Positions 23,861 to 32,370 of a stretch of 35,223 nt of DNA are shown in pieces. This DNA comes from Candidatus Lustribacter telmatis (GTDB lineage: Bacteria; Vulcanimicrobiota; Vulcanimicrobiia; Vulcanimicrobiales; Vulcanimicrobiaceae): the NCBI GenBank assembly GCA_003164045.1, contig PLRU01000097.1, forward strand, positions 17,005-52,227, read 5' to 3'. The notes beneath the pieces are model-generated. The model saw only the letters and a list, made by a program, of their open reading frames with translations. It ran no database searches and was not told the origin of the DNA. The stretch's first letter is position 1, and each line of letters begins with the position of its first letter. A program made the translations under genes and the position numbers.

Positions 23861-24858
23861 GAACGGGAACCTCCAAGTTGCGCGAACCAGCTGCTGGTCG
23901 CTTGAGCGATAGATTGCGGATCCCAAACGGGAGCATCGCGCCAGTCGTCGATCCGTTCGAGCATCCGCGCGACGCCGTCGGCCAGCGACGTTTTCGCTTG
24001 CCAATTCAGCAGACGCCCGATCTTCGTGACGTCGGCGAACGTGCAGTCCGGTTCGCCCGGGCGTTTGGGAATGTGCACGACGTCACCGCCGAGCAGGGCC
24101 ACGAGTTCGTTAACGGCGTACGTTCCGCCCGAACCGACGTTCATGATCTCGCCGCGCACGCTCGACGTCATCGCCGCGAAGAACGCGGCCGCCACGTCGG
24201 CCACAAAGGTGAAGTCGCGCGTCTGGCTGCCGTCGCCGACGACCGTCATCGGCTTTCCGGCCAGCTTCTGCGCGAGAAAGACGCCGAATACGGCACCATA
24301 CGTGCCGCTCGTGCGCGAGCGAGGGCCGAACACGTTGAACAGCCGCAGCGAGACGACGTCGAGGCCGTACACAAGGCCCCAGTGCATCACGAGTTTCTCG
24401 CCGAGTTCTTTGGTCAGCGCGTACGGATACTGCGGCCGCGTTTCGGCCGTTTCCGGCGTCGGATAGACGTCGGGGATGCCGTAGCACGACGACGACGCGG
24501 CGTAGACAACTTTCTTTACGCCGGCGGCGCGGGCGGCTTCGCACACCTGAAACGTGCCGTGCACGTTCGCACGGTAATAATCCCCGGGCCGTTCGATCGA
24601 CGGCACGATGTCGGCGAGACCGGCCAGATGAAACACACCGTCGGCGCCGGCAAACGCAGCGGCGAGCGCAGCCGGATCGCCGGCAATATCGACCTCACGC
24701 AGCGTGAAGCGCGCGTTCGCGCGCGCGTCGTTCAGGTTGACCGCGCGGCCGGTGGCAAAGTTATCGACCACCACAACCTCGTGGCCGCTTGCGAGCAGCG
24801 CATCGGTGAGATGGCTGCCGATGAATCCGGCTCCGCCGGTAACCACGTAACGTGACAC
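23857..24858 (-). CDS. NAD-dependent UDP-sugar epimerase (GalE/WbpP-like extended SDR)
   Basis: Extended SDR of 333 aa, probably a UDP-sugar 4-epimerase. The cofactor motif TGGAGFIGSHL starts at residue 7. The acidic strand end is VVVVDNFATG. The catalytic set is SSSCYG (Ser123/124) with Tyr146 and Lys150 (YALTK), and RLFNVFGPRS and GDGSQTRDFTFV are typical of the GalE/WbpP group. The GTG start at 24858 places the first strand exactly as in relatives; a TTG at 24909 would add 17 residues and overlap the glycosyltransferase, but that extension looks non-coding in composition. A 7-bp hairpin (24880-24902) lies between the two genes. The stop overlaps the next epimerase start (ATGA). Confidence 0.88.
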   Translation of the reverse strand: MSRYVVTGGAGFIGSHLTDALLASGHEVVVVDNFATGRAVNLNDARANARFTLREVDIAGDPAALAAAFAGADGVFHLAGLADIVPSIERPGDYYRANVHGTFQVCEAARAAGVKKVVYAASSSCYGIPDVYPTPETAETRPQYPYALTKELGEKLVMHWGLVYGLDVVSLRLFNVFGPRSRTSGTYGAVFGVFLAQKLAGKPMTVVGDGSQTRDFTFVADVAAAFFAAMTSSVRGEIMNVGSGGTYAVNELVALLGGDVVHIPKRPGEPDCTFADVTKIGRLLNWQAKTSLADGVARMLERIDDWRDAPVWDPQSIAQATSSWFAQLGGSRS

Positions 24859-24901
24859 GATAGATGGGTTATCGGCGGAGCCGGGTGCCCCCTTGACCCG
24901 G

Positions 24902-26641
24902 CTATCCAATTTTCTTCGTCAGCCGGATCGACATTGGGAACGGGGGCTGCCCAACGGGCCGGGCCTCCACGTTCGAGATCGTCGCCTCACGGATGCGGTC
25001 AAGCAGCGGCCGCCCGGTCACCGGGTGCAGTTGGGTGTACATCCGTCGCAGCGCGGCCGGAAAGTTCAACGCGCGGCTCAGCACCGTCGAGTGGTCGCGG
25101 CATTCGGCGGTGATGTGGTCGGCAAACGCATAGTAATGCTTCTTGGTAAAGCGCGCGTGAATCTCGTTGTCGGCAATTTCGAGATCGGCGATATACCAGC
25201 CGAATTCATCGTAGACCGAGTTACGCACGATCATCTGGAACGTGCCGAGGCTCGCCGTGACGAGTGCGTCGCTCGGTGCGAGCGTCTGGCAGAACGTCGT
25301 CGCATTGAAGCCGATCGTGCGCCAGGCGCCGTTGGGTTCGCGTTCGAGGAAGCGCAGCACCGCCGCACCGTGCGCGACATCGCAGCCGCTCTGGAAGATC
25401 GCGTTCATCAGCCGTTCGACGTGATCGGGATAGAGCCAGTCGTCGTCGGCCAGCAGTGCGATATACTCGCCGCGTACGTGAGCGCGCCCCGCCTCGGTCA
25501 CCTTGACCGCACCTACATTTTCCTTTTGATCGATCAGCCGGGCAAACGGAAATTCGGCGACGATGTCGTCGACCGCGACGCCGCCGTCGTTGACGACGAT
25601 CGATTCGAGATTCGGATAGGTTTGCGCGGCGAGGCAGGTGAGCATCGTGCGCAGATCCTCGCGCCGGTTATAGGTCGGCGTGATAATCGAGACGAGCGGC
25701 AATTCAGTGATGAATTCCGGTCGTGCGGGTTTGCGCGGCGCGAACGGCGGCCGCGACGGTTCGGTGTGGACGCTTGCCGGGCGCGCGAGCGCTACGGCGA
25801 CCGCGGTGAAGAGGGACCGCGCGTCGAGCGCATCCCACGGAACGATGTCGCCGGCAAACTCGTGAGCGCCGCTGCTAATCGGAGCGACCACACCGTAGCC
25901 GGCACGCGCGAAACCGACCGCGTCGGCCGGATCGCTGGGTGCGACGCAAACCACGGCCGCGGCGGTTGCTAGGGCATCGGCAACGGCCGGATCGCCGGTC
26001 TCTAAAAACGTCGCATTCGCATACGTCGGCCGTGGACCGCCGTGCGAGACGCAGGTGAGGTTACCGTGGAATTCGGTGAGCCCATGCATGACCAGCGCGG
26101 TCTCCGCGGCGGTCCAGAGCGGCGCCCACACGACGACGCCCGGACGCACCGGACGCACTCGCTTCACCGTTGGAATGGACGCCGCGGCCAAGATGCGTTC
26201 GACCGGGCGCACGGGCCGCGCGAGGACGTTGTGCATGAACATGCCTGCGAGCCGGCCGTGTTCCGCGTACGAGCGTACGAGCATGGCGTCGCTCAACGCT
26301 AAAAACTCGAGCACGACCTGAGCGAACATCCGCTCGTGCACCCACGTCTCATCGGCGCGTTTGCCGTTGATCGGCAGCGTGCCGGAGACCAGCTGATCGA
26401 GCAGCAAGCGGCGGGCATCGTAGTCGGGAACTTGCGAGAGCATCTCCTCGCCGTGTCGATACCCGAACGTCACGCGCGGCTCGTCGATCAGCACGAGACC
26501 ATAGAACGAATCACCCGCCTCGCGGCGCCGGATCGCTTCGAGATACCCCTCGCCCAAATAGTCGGGGTCGCAGATGACGGCGTTGATATCGCCGAGCAGC
26601 GCCGCGTAGCGCAACGCGCGCGGCCCGTAGGCGCTGATCAC
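24902..26641 (-). CDS. Two-domain protein: unnamed N-terminal domain plus GT2 glycosyltransferase (copy C)
   Basis: Paralogue of the protein at 5921-7684, 579 aa. The N-domain (about residues 1-285) matches copies A and B along its whole length, including LVRSYAE, GNLTCVSHGGP and APISSGAHEFA. A Pro/Arg-rich linker leads to the GT2 domain, with LPLVSIITPTYNRREDL, VNDGG and the DDD triad in LLADDDWLYPDHV. The probable start is GTG 26641, which gives VISAYGP, equivalent to the MISAFGP start of copy B, and overlaps the cdsA stop by 4 nt (GTGA). A longer frame to 26674 would overlap cdsA by 37 nt. It is the first glycan gene after the housekeeping run. Sugar specificity is unknown. Confidence 0.85.
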   Translation of the reverse strand: MISAYGPRALRYAALLGDINAVICDPDYLGEGYLEAIRRREAGDSFYGLVLIDEPRVTFGYRHGEEMLSQVPDYDARRLLLDQLVSGTLPINGKRADETWVHERMFAQVVLEFLALSDAMLVRSYAEHGRLAGMFMHNVLARPVRPVERILAAASIPTVKRVRPVRPGVVVWAPLWTAAETALVMHGLTEFHGNLTCVSHGGPRPTYANATFLETGDPAVADALATAAAVVCVAPSDPADAVGFARAGYGVVAPISSGAHEFAGDIVPWDALDARSLFTAVAVALARPASVHTEPSRPPFAPRKPARPEFITELPLVSIITPTYNRREDLRTMLTCLAAQTYPNLESIVVNDGGVAVDDIVAEFPFARLIDQKENVGAVKVTEAGRAHVRGEYIALLADDDWLYPDHVERLMNAIFQSGCDVAHGAAVLRFLEREPNGAWRTIGFNATTFCQTLAPSDALVTASLGTFQMIVRNSVYDEFGWYIADLEIADNEIHARFTKKHYYAFADHITAECRDHSTVLSRALNFPAALRRMYTQLHPVTGRPLLDRIREATISNVEARPVGQPPFPMSIRLTKKIG

Positions 26642-27486
26642 GGGAACGACCGCGGAATCGTGCCGATCACCCATAGCGCAAAATACATCGCGACGCCGCC
26701 GAAGATGTAGGAGTCGAAGCGGTCGAGCACGCCACCATGGCCCAAGATCAAACTACCCGCATCCTTTACGCGCGCATCGCGCTTGAATGCGCTCTCGACG
26801 AGATCGCCGGCTTGCGCGCCGACCGAGACGATGATCGCAATGAGCGCGCCCTGCCACCACATGAGGTGCAGCCACGGCGTCAACGCTCCCGCGATCCCCA
26901 CGATGATCGCTGCGACCAATCCGCCGATCGCGCCTTCGACCGTCTTACGCGGTGAGAGCGGCGAGAGCGGCGTGCGGCCAATCGTCGTTCCGACGACCAT
27001 TGCGAAAATGTCGGTGAACGCGATCATCACGATCGCATACATCGTGAGCGCGACGCCGATGCTCGGCAACGCGCGAATCGCGATGAAGTACGACGTGAGT
27101 TTGCCGATGTAGAGCACGCCGAGCAGCGTGAAGCCGGTGCGCGCGAACGAACCGCTCGTCGACGCAAACGCCGCGTTCACCACCAGTGCCACCACCACGG
27201 TCGCGCCGAGCAGCACGCCTTCCCAGCGATGGATCAAGTGAAAGTACGTCAACGCCATGTAGGCCGCGACGGCCGCGAGCGCCACCGGAAATTCGATTGC
27301 CGGGCCCTTGCGCGCGGAGAGCTGCCCGAATTCCCACAAACATCCCGCCGCAACCGCCATCACGAGCAGCGCGAATCCCGGCGCCCACAGCACCGAGCCG
27401 AGTCCGACGATCCCGAGCAGTACCCCGATGAGGATGCGACGCGAACCGGCGACCGGGGCCGTCCCGGTCGCAGGCACCGCGGTCAC
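26638..27486 (-). CDS. cdsA: Phosphatidate cytidylyltransferase (CDP-diglyceride synthase)
   Basis: Integral inner-membrane enzyme that makes CDP-diacylglycerol from phosphatidate and CTP for phospholipid synthesis. It is 282 aa with about eight hydrophobic segments. The family signature is in the C-terminal part: SPRKTVEGAIGG, then GDLVESAFKRDARVKDAG and GHGGVLDRFDS, which carry the metal-binding aspartates. The start is GTG 27486, overlapping the uppS stop (GTGA). Order and spacing match the common rpsB-to-cdsA operon. The gene that normally follows, dxr, is about 17 kb away. Confidence 0.95.
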   Translation of the reverse strand: MTAVPATGTAPVAGSRRILIGVLLGIVGLGSVLWAPGFALLVMAVAAGCLWEFGQLSARKGPAIEFPVALAAVAAYMALTYFHLIHRWEGVLLGATVVVALVVNAAFASTSGSFARTGFTLLGVLYIGKLTSYFIAIRALPSIGVALTMYAIVMIAFTDIFAMVVGTTIGRTPLSPLSPRKTVEGAIGGLVAAIIVGIAGALTPWLHLMWWQGALIAIIVSVGAQAGDLVESAFKRDARVKDAGSLILGHGGVLDRFDSYIFGGVAMYFALWVIGTIPRSFP

Positions 27487-28226
27487 GATCCTCCGAAACG
27501 GCGCTGCCGGCGTTGATACTCCGCCAGCGCGTTAGCGAAGTCGTCGCGGCCGAAGTCGGGCCAGTACACGTCGGTCATCAGCAACTCGGTGTAGGCGGCC
27601 TGGTAGAGCAAGAAGTTCGAGAGCCGCGATTCACCGCCGGGCCGGATCAGCATATCCGGATCGGGCATGTTCGCGGTGTAGAGATACGAGGCGATGCGCG
27701 CTTCGTCGATGGCGTCGGGCGCCAAGCGTCCGGCTTGCACGTCGCGCGCGAGCGCGACGACCGCGTCGCGCACTTCGCTGCGGCCGCTGTAGTTCACGGC
27801 GAGGTTCAGGATGAGGCCGGTGCAGTCGGCCGTTTTAGCGATGAGCCCGTCGAGCGCATCGCGCGAGGGCGCGGGCAACTGTTCGTAGTGCCCGATGACG
27901 TTGACGCGCACGTTGTTGCGGCGCAGTTCGGCGAGTTCCGATTGCGCGAAGTACACGCACAAATCGAGCAGCAGAGAGATCTCAGTCGAATCGCGCTTCC
28001 AGTTTTCGGTGGAGAATCCGTAGACGGTCATCATCGGAATGCCCCAGTCGCTCGCCGCGCGCGTCACTTCACGCAGCGCGACGATACCGCGGCGGTGACC
28101 TTCGATCGCCGGCATGCGGCGCTCGCGCGCCCAGCGCCGGTTCCCGTCCATGATGATCGCGACGTGGCCCGGCAGCTTGTCCGCATCGAGCGAAACGTCG
28201 CCGGGCGGATGGAGCATCGTCGCCAT
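27483..28226 (-). CDS. uppS: Isoprenyl transferase (undecaprenyl diphosphate synthase family)
   Basis: Cytosolic cis-prenyltransferase that extends farnesyl diphosphate with isopentenyl units to make the C55-type lipid carrier for peptidoglycan and surface glycans. It is 247 aa, the usual length. Motifs in order: HVAIIMDGNRRWA with catalytic Asp27, YGFSTENWKR, and near the end LIRPGGESRLSNFLLYQ with WPDF. Its start overlaps the stop of the 65-aa ORF by 1 nt (TAATG), and its stop overlaps cdsA by 4 nt. Its product is the natural anchor for glycans made by the surrounding genes. Confidence 0.96.
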   Translation of the reverse strand: MATMLHPPGDVSLDADKLPGHVAIIMDGNRRWARERRMPAIEGHRRGIVALREVTRAASDWGIPMMTVYGFSTENWKRDSTEISLLLDLCVYFAQSELAELRRNNVRVNVIGHYEQLPAPSRDALDGLIAKTADCTGLILNLAVNYSGRSEVRDAVVALARDVQAGRLAPDAIDEARIASYLYTANMPDPDMLIRPGGESRLSNFLLYQAAYTELLMTDVYWPDFGRDDFANALAEYQRRQRRFGGS

Positions 28227-28423
28227 TAGGGGCGCCGGTACCGCTCGTAACCGCAGAGCACGTCGAGCGGCTGCGCACCGTTCTCACGGACGCGCAACAC
28301 GCGCAACTCCCCGCCGCCGATCGCCGGATAGGGCGGTGTCAGCACGCGCAGCGCGTGCTCGCGTGCACCGAGCCGGCGCCGCGCTTCGACCCACGGCATC
28401 AGGACGAGATCGGCGGTCTCCAT
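28226..28423 (-). CDS. Small translationally coupled protein, 65 aa, function unknown
   Basis: Short ORF placed exactly between frr and uppS. Its ATG overlaps the frr stop by 1 nt (TGATG) and its TAA overlaps the uppS start by 1 nt (TAATG), which strongly suggests it is translated. The sequence has a patch reading LRVLTPPYPAIGGGELRVLRVR and ends YERYRRP; it is rich in Arg, Leu and Pro with no membrane segment and no Cys pair. I do not recognise the family. A role in ribosome recycling or in supplying prenyl chains would be speculation. The downstream coupling may control uppS translation. Confidence 0.65.
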   Translation of the reverse strand: METADLVLMPWVEARRRLGAREHALRVLTPPYPAIGGGELRVLRVRENGAQPLDVLCGYERYRRP

Positions 28424-28980
28424 CAGACCTCCATGATCTCTTTTTCTTTACTGGTCACCGTATCGTCAATCTGCTTGACGAACTTGTCGGTGAGCTTCTG
28501 CACGTGGTCGCCGCCGCGTTTCACGCCGTCTTCCGTGATGTCGCCGCTCTTCTGCAGCGCCTTGATCTCGTCGACCGCTTTGTGCCGGATGTTGCGCATG
28601 GCAACTTTGTGCTCTTCGGATTTCTTCTTGATGACCTTGACGAGGTCTTTACGGCGCTCTTCGGTCAGCGGCGGAATGGAGAGGCGCACGTGCGCGCCGT
28701 CGATGTTCGGGTTGAGCCCGAGATCGCTCGTTTCGATCGCCTTGCGGATCGCGCCGACGGTATTCTTATCGAACGCGGTGATCAACAGCGAGCGGCCGTC
28801 GGGCGAGCTGACGCTGGCGACTTGCTTGAGCGGCACTTGCGAACCGTACGCTTCGACCATCAACCGGTCGAGCAACGAGGGCGCCGCGCGGCCCGTGCGG
28901 ATCGAGGCGAAATCGCTGCGCGTCGCCTCCAGCGCCTTGTTCATCTTTGTTTCGGTGTCTTTATAGACGTCTTCCAGCAT
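28423..28980 (-). CDS. frr: Ribosome recycling factor
   Basis: Cytosolic factor that, with EF-G, splits post-termination ribosomes. From ATG 28980 it is 185 aa, exactly the family norm; the frame is open further upstream but would overlap pyrH. An AGGAG site lies 7 nt before this ATG. Diagnostic stretches are RTGRAAPSLLDRLMVEAYGS, IRKAIETSDLGLNP and RLSIPPLTEERRKDLVK. It starts 10 nt after the pyrH stop. Confidence 0.97.
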   Translation of the reverse strand: MLEDVYKDTETKMNKALEATRSDFASIRTGRAAPSLLDRLMVEAYGSQVPLKQVASVSSPDGRSLLITAFDKNTVGAIRKAIETSDLGLNPNIDGAHVRLSIPPLTEERRKDLVKVIKKKSEEHKVAMRNIRHKAVDEIKALQKSGDITEDGVKRGGDHVQKLTDKFVKQIDDTVTSKEKEIMEV

Positions 28981-28990
28981 CGGTTTCTCC

Positions 28991-29737
28991 TCAGACTCGT
29001 TCGGCGGTGATCGCACGCAGCGAGGCATCGCCCACGAGCGTGCCGATCGCGTCGCCCATCACGACCCGGCGAATATTTCCCGGTACGTTCATGTCGAAGA
29101 CGATGATCGGGATGTCGTTATCCATGCAGAGCGTGAGCGCCGTGTTGTCCATGACTTCGAGGCCCAACTGCAGGACGTTGAGATAATCGACGTGCGCGAA
29201 ACGCGTAGCGGTTGGATCCTTGAACGGATCGGCCGAATACACGCCGTCCACTTTCGTGGCCTTGAGGATCGCTTGCGCGCCCATCTCGACCGCCCGCAGC
29301 GCGGCGGTGGTGTCGGTGGTGAAGTACGGGTTGCCGGTACCGGCCGCAAAGATCACGACGCGGCCCTTCTCCATGTGGCGCAGCGCGCGCCGCCGGATGT
29401 ACGGCTCGGCGATCTGGTGCATTTCGATCGCGGTTTGGGTGCGGGCCGGAATGCCCAACCGCTCGATCGAGTCTTGCAGCGCGAGCGCGTTGATCACCGT
29501 CGCGAGCATGCCCATGTAGTCGGCGGTGGCGCGTTCCATGCCGGCCGCTTCGTGCGGCTTGCCGCGCCAGATGTTGCCGCCGCCGACGACGACTGCCACC
29601 GAGACGCCGTCGGCATGCACCGCGGCGATCTCTTTGGCCATGACCGTCGTCGTGTCGACGTCGACACTGCCCCCGGTTCCGGCGAACGCCTCGCCCGAGA
29701 GTTTCAGCAGGACGCGGCGGAAGGCGGGGGCTGACAC
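28991..29737 (-). CDS. pyrH: UMP kinase
   Basis: Cytosolic hexameric kinase that phosphorylates UMP to UDP, supplying pyrimidine nucleotides, among them the UTP and CTP used to activate sugars. It is 248 aa from GTG 29737. Family motifs are LLKLSGEAF at the N-terminus, [11 protein letters not shown], the UMP-binding [10 protein letters not shown], and [10 protein letters not shown]. It begins 4 nt after the tsf stop. Position in the rpsB-tsf-pyrH-frr order is standard. Confidence 0.97.
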   Translation of the reverse strand: MSAPAFRRVLLKLSGEAFAGTGGSVDVDTTTVMAKEIAAVHADGVSVAVVVGGGNIWRGKPHEAAGMERATADYMGMLATVINALALQDSIERLGIPARTQTAIEMHQIAEPYIRRRALRHMEKGRVVIFAAGTGNPYFTTDTTAALRAVEMGAQAILKATKVDGVYSADPFKDPTATRFAHVDYLNVLQLGLEVMDNTALTLCMDNDIPIIVFDMNVPGNIRRVVMGDAIGTLVGDASLRAITAERV

Positions 29738-29741
29738 CGTG

Positions 29742-30344
29742 CTACTCGCCGAGTGCGAACTTGGCGAAGCGGCGGACGCTCATCTTTTCGCCGAGCACGC
29801 TCGACACGCCGTTGACGAGCTCGCCGACCGTGACCGAATCGTCCTTGACGAACGATTGCTCGAGCACGACGTGATCCTCGAACCACTTGTTGAGTTTGCC
29901 TTCGACGATCTTCTCGCCGACCGCCGGCGGTTTGCCCGGCGGAATTTGCGTGACGAACTCGGCGCGCAATTCGGCGACCTTGTCGGCCGGGACTTCTTCG
30001 CGCGTGAGATACGCCGCGGGCATCGCCGCGATGTGCATCGCGACGTCGCGCACGAGGTCCTTGAATTTGTCGTTACGCGCCACGAAATCGGTCTCGCAGT
30101 TGATCTCCACCAGCACGCCGACTTTGCCGCCGGTGTGAATGTAGGAGCCTACGAGGCCTTCGTTCGCACTGCGCTCGGCCTTTTTATCGGCCTTCGCTTG
30201 CCCTTGTTCTTGCAGCAGCACTTTGGCTTTGGCGAGGTCGCCCTCGCTCTTGACCAGCGCGTTGCGGCAATCGATCATCCCTGCGCCCGAGTCTTCGCGC
30301 AGGCGTTTTACTTCGTCGGCTGTTGGTTTGTACGTCGTTTGCAT
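29742..30344 (-). CDS. tsf: Elongation factor Ts (short form)
   Basis: Guanine-nucleotide exchange factor for EF-Tu. At 200 aa it is shorter than the roughly 280-aa E. coli protein and resembles the short forms of Thermus and cyanobacteria that lack one core subdomain. The N-terminal UBA-like domain reads [19 protein letters not shown], and the EF-Tu contact motif is [11 protein letters not shown]. The C-terminal module ends with [10 protein letters not shown]. It lies 8 nt downstream of rpsB. Confidence 0.96.
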   Translation of the reverse strand: MQTTYKPTADEVKRLREDSGAGMIDCRNALVKSEGDLAKAKVLLQEQGQAKADKKAERSANEGLVGSYIHTGGKVGVLVEINCETDFVARNDKFKDLVRDVAMHIAAMPAAYLTREEVPADKVAELRAEFVTQIPPGKPPAVGEKIVEGKLNKWFEDHVVLEQSFVKDDSVTVGELVNGVSSVLGEKMSVRRFAKFALGE

Positions 30345-30352
30345 TGCGATAG

Positions 30353-31120
30353 TTAGGCGGGAACCGCGTCTTCTTCGGGGGCGGCCGCGACTTCGGCGTA
30401 CTGCTCGTCATACGACTGCGCGTCGAACGACGATTCCGTTTCCGTCTTGCCCTCGATGATTGCGTCGGCGATCTTGCCGACCATCAGGCGCACGGCGCGG
30501 ATCGCGTCGTCGTTGCCCGGGATCGGATAGTCGATTTCGTCGGGATCGCAATTCGTGTCGATCACGGCGATGATCGGGATGTGCAGCTTCTTGGCCTCGA
30601 GGACCGCGATGCGTTCCTTTTTCGGATCGACGATGAACATCGCGTCCGGCAGGCGGTGCATGTCTTTGATGCCGCCGAGGAACCGTTCGAGCTTGTTCAG
30701 CTCTTCGGTCAGCTTCGAGACTTCTTTCTTGGGAAGCAAATCGAAGGTGCCTTGCTGGCGCATGCCTTCGAGTTCGCGCAGACGCGCGATGCGCTTCTGG
30801 ATCGTTGCGAAGTTGGTCAGCGTGCCGCCGAGCCAGCGCTGGTTGACGAAGAACGTCCCGGCGCGTTCGGCTTCTTCTTTGACCACGTCTTGGGCTTGCT
30901 TCTTCGTGCCGACGAAGAGAATGACGCGGCCTTCGCGCGACATTTGCTTCACGTCTTCGTAGACGTTGTTGAGCATCGCGAGCGTCTTGCCCAGATCGAT
31001 GATGTAGATGCCGTTACGCTCTTGGAAGATGTACGGCTTCATCTTGGGGTTCCACCGGCGCGTTTGGTGGCCGAAGTGGACGCCCGCCTCGAGCAGGGCG
31101 CGCATGGAAACGACTGACAT
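30353..31120 (-). CDS. rpsB: 30S ribosomal protein S2
   Basis: Ribosomal protein S2, 255 aa from ATG 31120 ([25 protein letters not shown]). The RRWNPKM and [12 protein letters not shown] segments are diagnostic. A ribosome-binding site AGAAGGG lies about 10 nt upstream. The open frame continues 77 codons upstream, but that part has leader-like composition and no homology I can see. The C-terminal about 30 residues are acidic (ending APEEDAVPA). It is the first gene of the housekeeping run and is divergent from the FkbM gene. Confidence 0.97.
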   Translation of the reverse strand: MSVVSMRALLEAGVHFGHQTRRWNPKMKPYIFQERNGIYIIDLGKTLAMLNNVYEDVKQMSREGRVILFVGTKKQAQDVVKEEAERAGTFFVNQRWLGGTLTNFATIQKRIARLRELEGMRQQGTFDLLPKKEVSKLTEELNKLERFLGGIKDMHRLPDAMFIVDPKKERIAVLEAKKLHIPIIAVIDTNCDPDEIDYPIPGNDDAIRAVRLMVGKIADAIIEGKTETESSFDAQSYDEQYAEVAAAPEEDAVPA

Positions 31121-31275
31121 GATGGGGTTACCCTTCTGCGATCCTCGGGGCGCCTTCCCTGGCAAACCGATGGTGGATGCATGGACGCCCGCCGTCCTGG
31201 CAAGCGAGATCGTGTGGCCGGACCGGCCGCAACCCTGCAAGTGTACCACGGGCCCGGGGCCGAATCCACCCCGCC
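31121..31275. promoter_or_regulatory. rpsB leader and divergent promoter region
   Basis: These 155 nt separate rpsB (minus) from the FkbM gene (plus). On the minus strand TACACT at 31245-31240 is a candidate -10, with a weak TGGATT at a suitable -35 distance; it would give an rpsB leader of roughly 110 nt, long enough for S2 autoregulation, though I cannot identify the known S2-binding fold. A GC-rich palindrome (GGCCGGACCGGCC, 31217-31229) lies in this leader. No clear promoter or ribosome-binding site is seen for the plus-strand gene. Confidence 0.3.
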
Positions 31276-32370
31276 ATGGCTCAGACCCCCGATTCACACC
31301 CGCTCGTAACCGCCTTGGGCTTGCTTGGCCGCTCCCGCGAGGCACGGGCACGACTCGTGATGGCCCTGCGGGAGCTCGAGCCGCTCCTGGCCGAGCCGGG
31401 CCTCGACGTGCGCCGCCAGATCACGGGGCCCATCGTCGACGCGATGCACGACGAGGGCGAGCATATCGACATCCGCCTGGACAGCGGCCTAGCCTTTACG
31501 GCGCTCTATACCAGCTCCCACATCACCCGGGACCTCGTGCTGCGGGCGGTCGAAGAGCCCGACCACGTCTTCGAGCCCCAGACGACCAAGGCGCTGCTGG
31601 CCCTGGCCCGCAACGCGCGCCACGTGCTCATCGGGGGCGCGTACTCGGGCGACCATGCCGTGCCGATCGCGGCCGTCATCGCCGCCGGCGGCGGCATCGT
31701 GCACGCCTTCGAGCCCAATCCGGCCCAGCAAGCGATTCTCCAGAAGAACGCTGCCGCCAACGGCCTTACGAACATCGTTCCGGTTGCCCTCGGCCTGTGG
31801 GACGTACCCTCGGTGCGGCTGTCGTTTGTCGGTACCGACGCGCTCGCGAGTACGCAGCTCGATCCCGAAGGGGCGATCGACGTTACGACCATCGACGACT
31901 ACTGCGCGCGCAACGGCATCGACGCGCTCGATCTGATCATGCTCGACATCGAAGGCAGCGAGATGCAAGCGCTGCGCGGCGCACGCGGCATGCTCTCGAG
32001 CGATCGCCCACCGGCCGTCGTGTTCGAGATGAACCGCCAGTACGTCGACTGGTCGCAGGGTCTGCGCCGCACCACGATCGGAGGCTTCCTCGACGGCCTC
32101 GGTTACGAACTCTACGGCATCCGCGATTACCAATCACACGTTGCGATGCCGGGCCACCCGGTGGAGCTCGTGCCGGCCGATACGGCGTTTCTCGAAGGCC
32201 CGCAGCACGGCTTCAACATGCTCGCGGTGCGCGATCCGAAAATCGTGAGCGAGAACCCGCTCTTCCGCATCGTTCCGGACGTGAGCCCGAAGCTGCTCTT
32301 TCACCGCGATCCGGCGCTCCACGCGCCGAAGTTTACCTCCGGCGCAGATATCCGCCCGGACCGTCGCTGA
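31276..32370 (+). CDS. FkbM-family SAM-dependent methyltransferase
   Basis: Protein of 364 aa with an FkbM-type O-methyltransferase domain from about residue 110. Motif I is [12 protein letters not shown] (117-128), the acidic loop is HAFEPNP (143-149), and the later signature [15 protein letters not shown] carries the metal/substrate acidic residues. The first 110 residues are an extension without a motif I recognise. FkbM enzymes methylate hydroxyls of sugars and polyketides; a glycan sugar is likely here given the CmcI-like and epimerase neighbours. Its 3' end overlaps the convergent CmcI-like gene by 38 nt. It reads away from rpsB. Confidence 0.86.
   Translation: MAQTPDSHPLVTALGLLGRSREARARLVMALRELEPLLAEPGLDVRRQITGPIVDAMHDEGEHIDIRLDSGLAFTALYTSSHITRDLVLRAVEEPDHVFEPQTTKALLALARNARHVLIGGAYSGDHAVPIAAVIAAGGGIVHAFEPNPAQQAILQKNAAANGLTNIVPVALGLWDVPSVRLSFVGTDALASTQLDPEGAIDVTTIDDYCARNGIDALDLIMLDIEGSEMQALRGARGMLSSDRPPAVVFEMNRQYVDWSQGLRRTTIGGFLDGLGYELYGIRDYQSHVAMPGHPVELVPADTAFLEGPQHGFNMLAVRDPKIVSENPLFRIVPDVSPKLLFHRDPALHAPKFTSGADIRPDRR

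Noticed and set aside
24880..24902. Hairpin (GCCGGGT / ACCCGGC) after the copy C stop as a terminator
   Set aside because: There is no T-run on the minus strand, and the next gene follows after a short gap; it could at most slow transcription.
30353..31351. 332-aa version of S2 with a 77-residue N-terminal extension
   Set aside because: The extension has leader-like composition and overlaps the FkbM start; ATG 31120 has a ribosome-binding site and matches the family N-terminus.
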